Shown here in pieces: positions 4,586 through 5,769 of a stretch of DNA of 5,769 bases. Under the pieces are notes generated by a model that saw only the letters and a list, made by a program, of their open reading frames with translations, had not been told where the DNA came from and did not search any database. The stretch spans positions 1 to 5,769 of the forward strand of contig JAMOPC010000490.1 in the NCBI GenBank assembly GCA_027064845.1, given 5' to 3'. The first letter of the stretch is position 1; each line of letters begins with the position of its first letter. A program made the position numbers and the translations under genes. This stretch comes from Desulfurococcales archaeon (GTDB taxonomy: Archaea; Thermoproteota; Thermoprotei_A; Sulfolobales; Desulfurococcaceae).

Positions 4586-5731
4586 CTAGTATATTCTACC
4601 TTTATCTAGTTCCGCTAATAAGTCGTTTAGATTAATTAAACCTATTCCTGTAAAGTAATCTCCCGCACCATAGCTTATTAAGTACTCTTCTTTACTAAGC
4701 TTCCATAAGCCGCATGGGAATACTGTATGGGGTCTATCACCGAAGATCTCGTAATCTTCTTTTGGAGACATTATATAGCGTGGTGTAACCGCCTTTACAA
4801 CAACATCATTCTTGTTGATTTCTAAATGTATAGCAAATAATCTATAGACCTCTATATCGCTATCAACTCCATGTAACAAAGCAATTATTTCTTTATCATT
4901 GAGCCTTATAGGTGGAGTTGACCAACCTATTTTTATCTCATGTTTAGCTGGCTCCATTACAGCAACGCTTTCTCCATGAACAGCTTCTTGTATACCATTA
5001 GATCCTTCGTCATACCTAGTGACTTTACTGATCAATGTATAGAATTTATCACCAACTAAGTGTGGTCTATGAAATAATAATAAGTCACTATTAGGACTCG
5101 GTCTATAAAGGAAAGCGTCTTTGTCACTAACAAGATTTAGCCTCATGCTATTATCGGGGACATGGACATATTTCTTTTCCCAGAGGTTTTCACCACTAGC
5201 TTTCTTTCCTGGTAATTCTTTTCTGAAAGCAGTCATTGGAAATGTTTTTTGTGTAGGTATTTTTGAGTCGAAGTAATATTTTGTTCTACCAGTGTATGTC
5301 ATAGCTAGTTTTCCATCAAGCATATAGACTCGTGGATCCTCGGTACCCCATATATCGTACCTATTATCTGGTGAAACAACTATTCTTGCCTTATATTTTT
5401 TATCTAGCACATCGTTCTCCAAGACATCTACGAGTGGTATTTTTACCTCAGCAATAGCGGATACGTATAAGTAGTATCCTAGAATGACCCTGGGGTAGAG
5501 ATAGACATAGTTCTCGAAAACAGCTATTGCTGAGTTGAATACAGCTATTGCTTCTTCGCTCGGGATTTTTGAGAAAGCAATGTTTTTCCTAGATATTACA
5601 GTTAATCTCTTAATAATATCATTGATCTCGAAAACCCTCATAGAATTAGCTTCTTTGGCCCCAATAGCTTCTTTGAATGATTCAATAGGGGAGGGTATAT
5701 TGCTCAATTTCGACAACCACTTTATACTCAA
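4586..5731 (-). CDS. GH130-family glycoside phosphorylase/hydrolase (PH1107-related)
   Basis: A 381-residue five-bladed beta-propeller enzyme of GH130 (DUF377). Motifs in order: AVFNSAIAVF (63-72), YLYPRV (77-82), YVSAIAEV (89-96), GTEDPRV (129-135, Asp132 the expected proton donor), MTYTGR (144-149), DKDAFLYRP (203-211), LLFHRPH (218-224), IGWSTPP (268-274), PHTVFPCGL (334-342) and YGAGD (354-358). Known members phosphorolyse or hydrolyse beta-mannosides, often beta-1,4- or beta-1,2-mannose or mannosyl-GlcNAc links; the substrate here is undetermined. No signal peptide is seen, so a cytoplasmic role in oligosaccharide or glycan recycling is likely. The start is TTG at 5731. A TATA box at 5754-5762 predicts transcription from about 5732, which makes it leaderless, and no ribosome binding site is present. 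ATG at 5641 (residue 31) is the next clear alternative, also without a ribosome binding site. No sugar transporter or second glycosidase is in view. Confidence 0.9.
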   Translation of the reverse strand: MSIKWLSKLSNIPSPIESFKEAIGAKEANSMRVFEINDIIKRLTVISRKNIAFSKIPSEEAIAVFNSAIAVFENYVYLYPRVILGYYLYVSAIAEVKIPLVDVLENDVLDKKYKARIVVSPDNRYDIWGTEDPRVYMLDGKLAMTYTGRTKYYFDSKIPTQKTFPMTAFRKELPGKKASGENLWEKKYVHVPDNSMRLNLVSDKDAFLYRPSPNSDLLLFHRPHLVGDKFYTLISKVTRYDEGSNGIQEAVHGESVAVMEPAKHEIKIGWSTPPIRLNDKEIIALLHGVDSDIEVYRLFAIHLEINKNDVVVKAVTPRYIMSPKEDYEIFGDRPHTVFPCGLWKLSKEEYLISYGAGDYFTGIGLINLNDLLAELDKGRIY

Positions 5732-5753
5732 TGTAAGTATTGATGAGTGAAAG

Positions 5754-5762
5754 GTATATAAA
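5754..5762 (-). promoter_or_regulatory. Strong TATA box for the GH130 gene
   Basis: TTTATATAC on the minus strand, a near-perfect archaeal TATA box. Its centre lies about 26 bases from the TTG start at 5731, so the transcript should begin on or within a base or two of the start codon. Confidence 0.6.
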
Positions 5763-5769
5763 TTATACG

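Noticed and set aside
5535..5750. 71-codon ORF opposite the start of the GH130 gene
   Set aside because: It is antisense to the GH130 N-terminal region, and its composition is that expected of a shadow frame.

Overview
The window looks like a stretch of chromosome from an AT-rich hyperthermophilic crenarchaeon, most likely of the Desulfurococcales (Staphylothermus-like is my best guess, from gene content and composition, not from any search). The sequence-level support is heavy use of AGA/AGG arginine and ATA isoleucine codons, GGTGA-type ribosome binding sites, TATA boxes of the TTTAWATA type about 26 bases before likely transcript starts, T-rich ends without hairpins, and an archaeal prefoldin alpha gene.

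Layout, left to right. A plus-strand pair opens the window: a 237-residue protein whose C-terminal half looks like a degenerate GIY-YIG nuclease domain with a large insertion, then a small two-helix membrane protein. The second gene converges on, and overlaps by 6 bases, a minus-strand class-II glutamine amidotransferase of the YafJ/DUG3 type. Upstream of the amidotransferase is a 203-base gap with a good TATA box, a possible leaderless 14-codon upstream ORF, and a 9-base inverted repeat that covers the amidotransferase start codon. Next, also on the minus strand, is a two-gene prefoldin operon: alpha, then a short divergent beta-like subunit in the same reading frame, separated only by TAA and one sense codon. 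After a 159-base AT-rich gap comes a minus-strand YhfC-type putative intramembrane metalloprotease. It is divergent from a plus-strand SagB-type nitroreductase-fold dehydrogenase, with a 118-base promoter region between them. The window closes with a minus-strand GH130 (PH1107/DUF377-type) glycoside phosphorylase or hydrolase that converges on the dehydrogenase with a 13-base gap and appears to start as a leaderless TTG.

How the genes work together. Only the prefoldin pair is a clear functional unit: co-chaperone subunits that hold unfolded proteins for the thermosome. The other genes appear to be separate units. The most suggestive arrangement is the divergent SagB-type dehydrogenase and YhfC/CPBP-superfamily protease, because these two protein classes also occur together in streptolysin-type peptide-modification clusters. 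No cyclodehydratase or precursor peptide is visible here, so that link is speculative. There is no rRNA, convincing tRNA, CRISPR array, insertion sequence or phage signature in the window, and no stretch over 300 bases lacks a gene.
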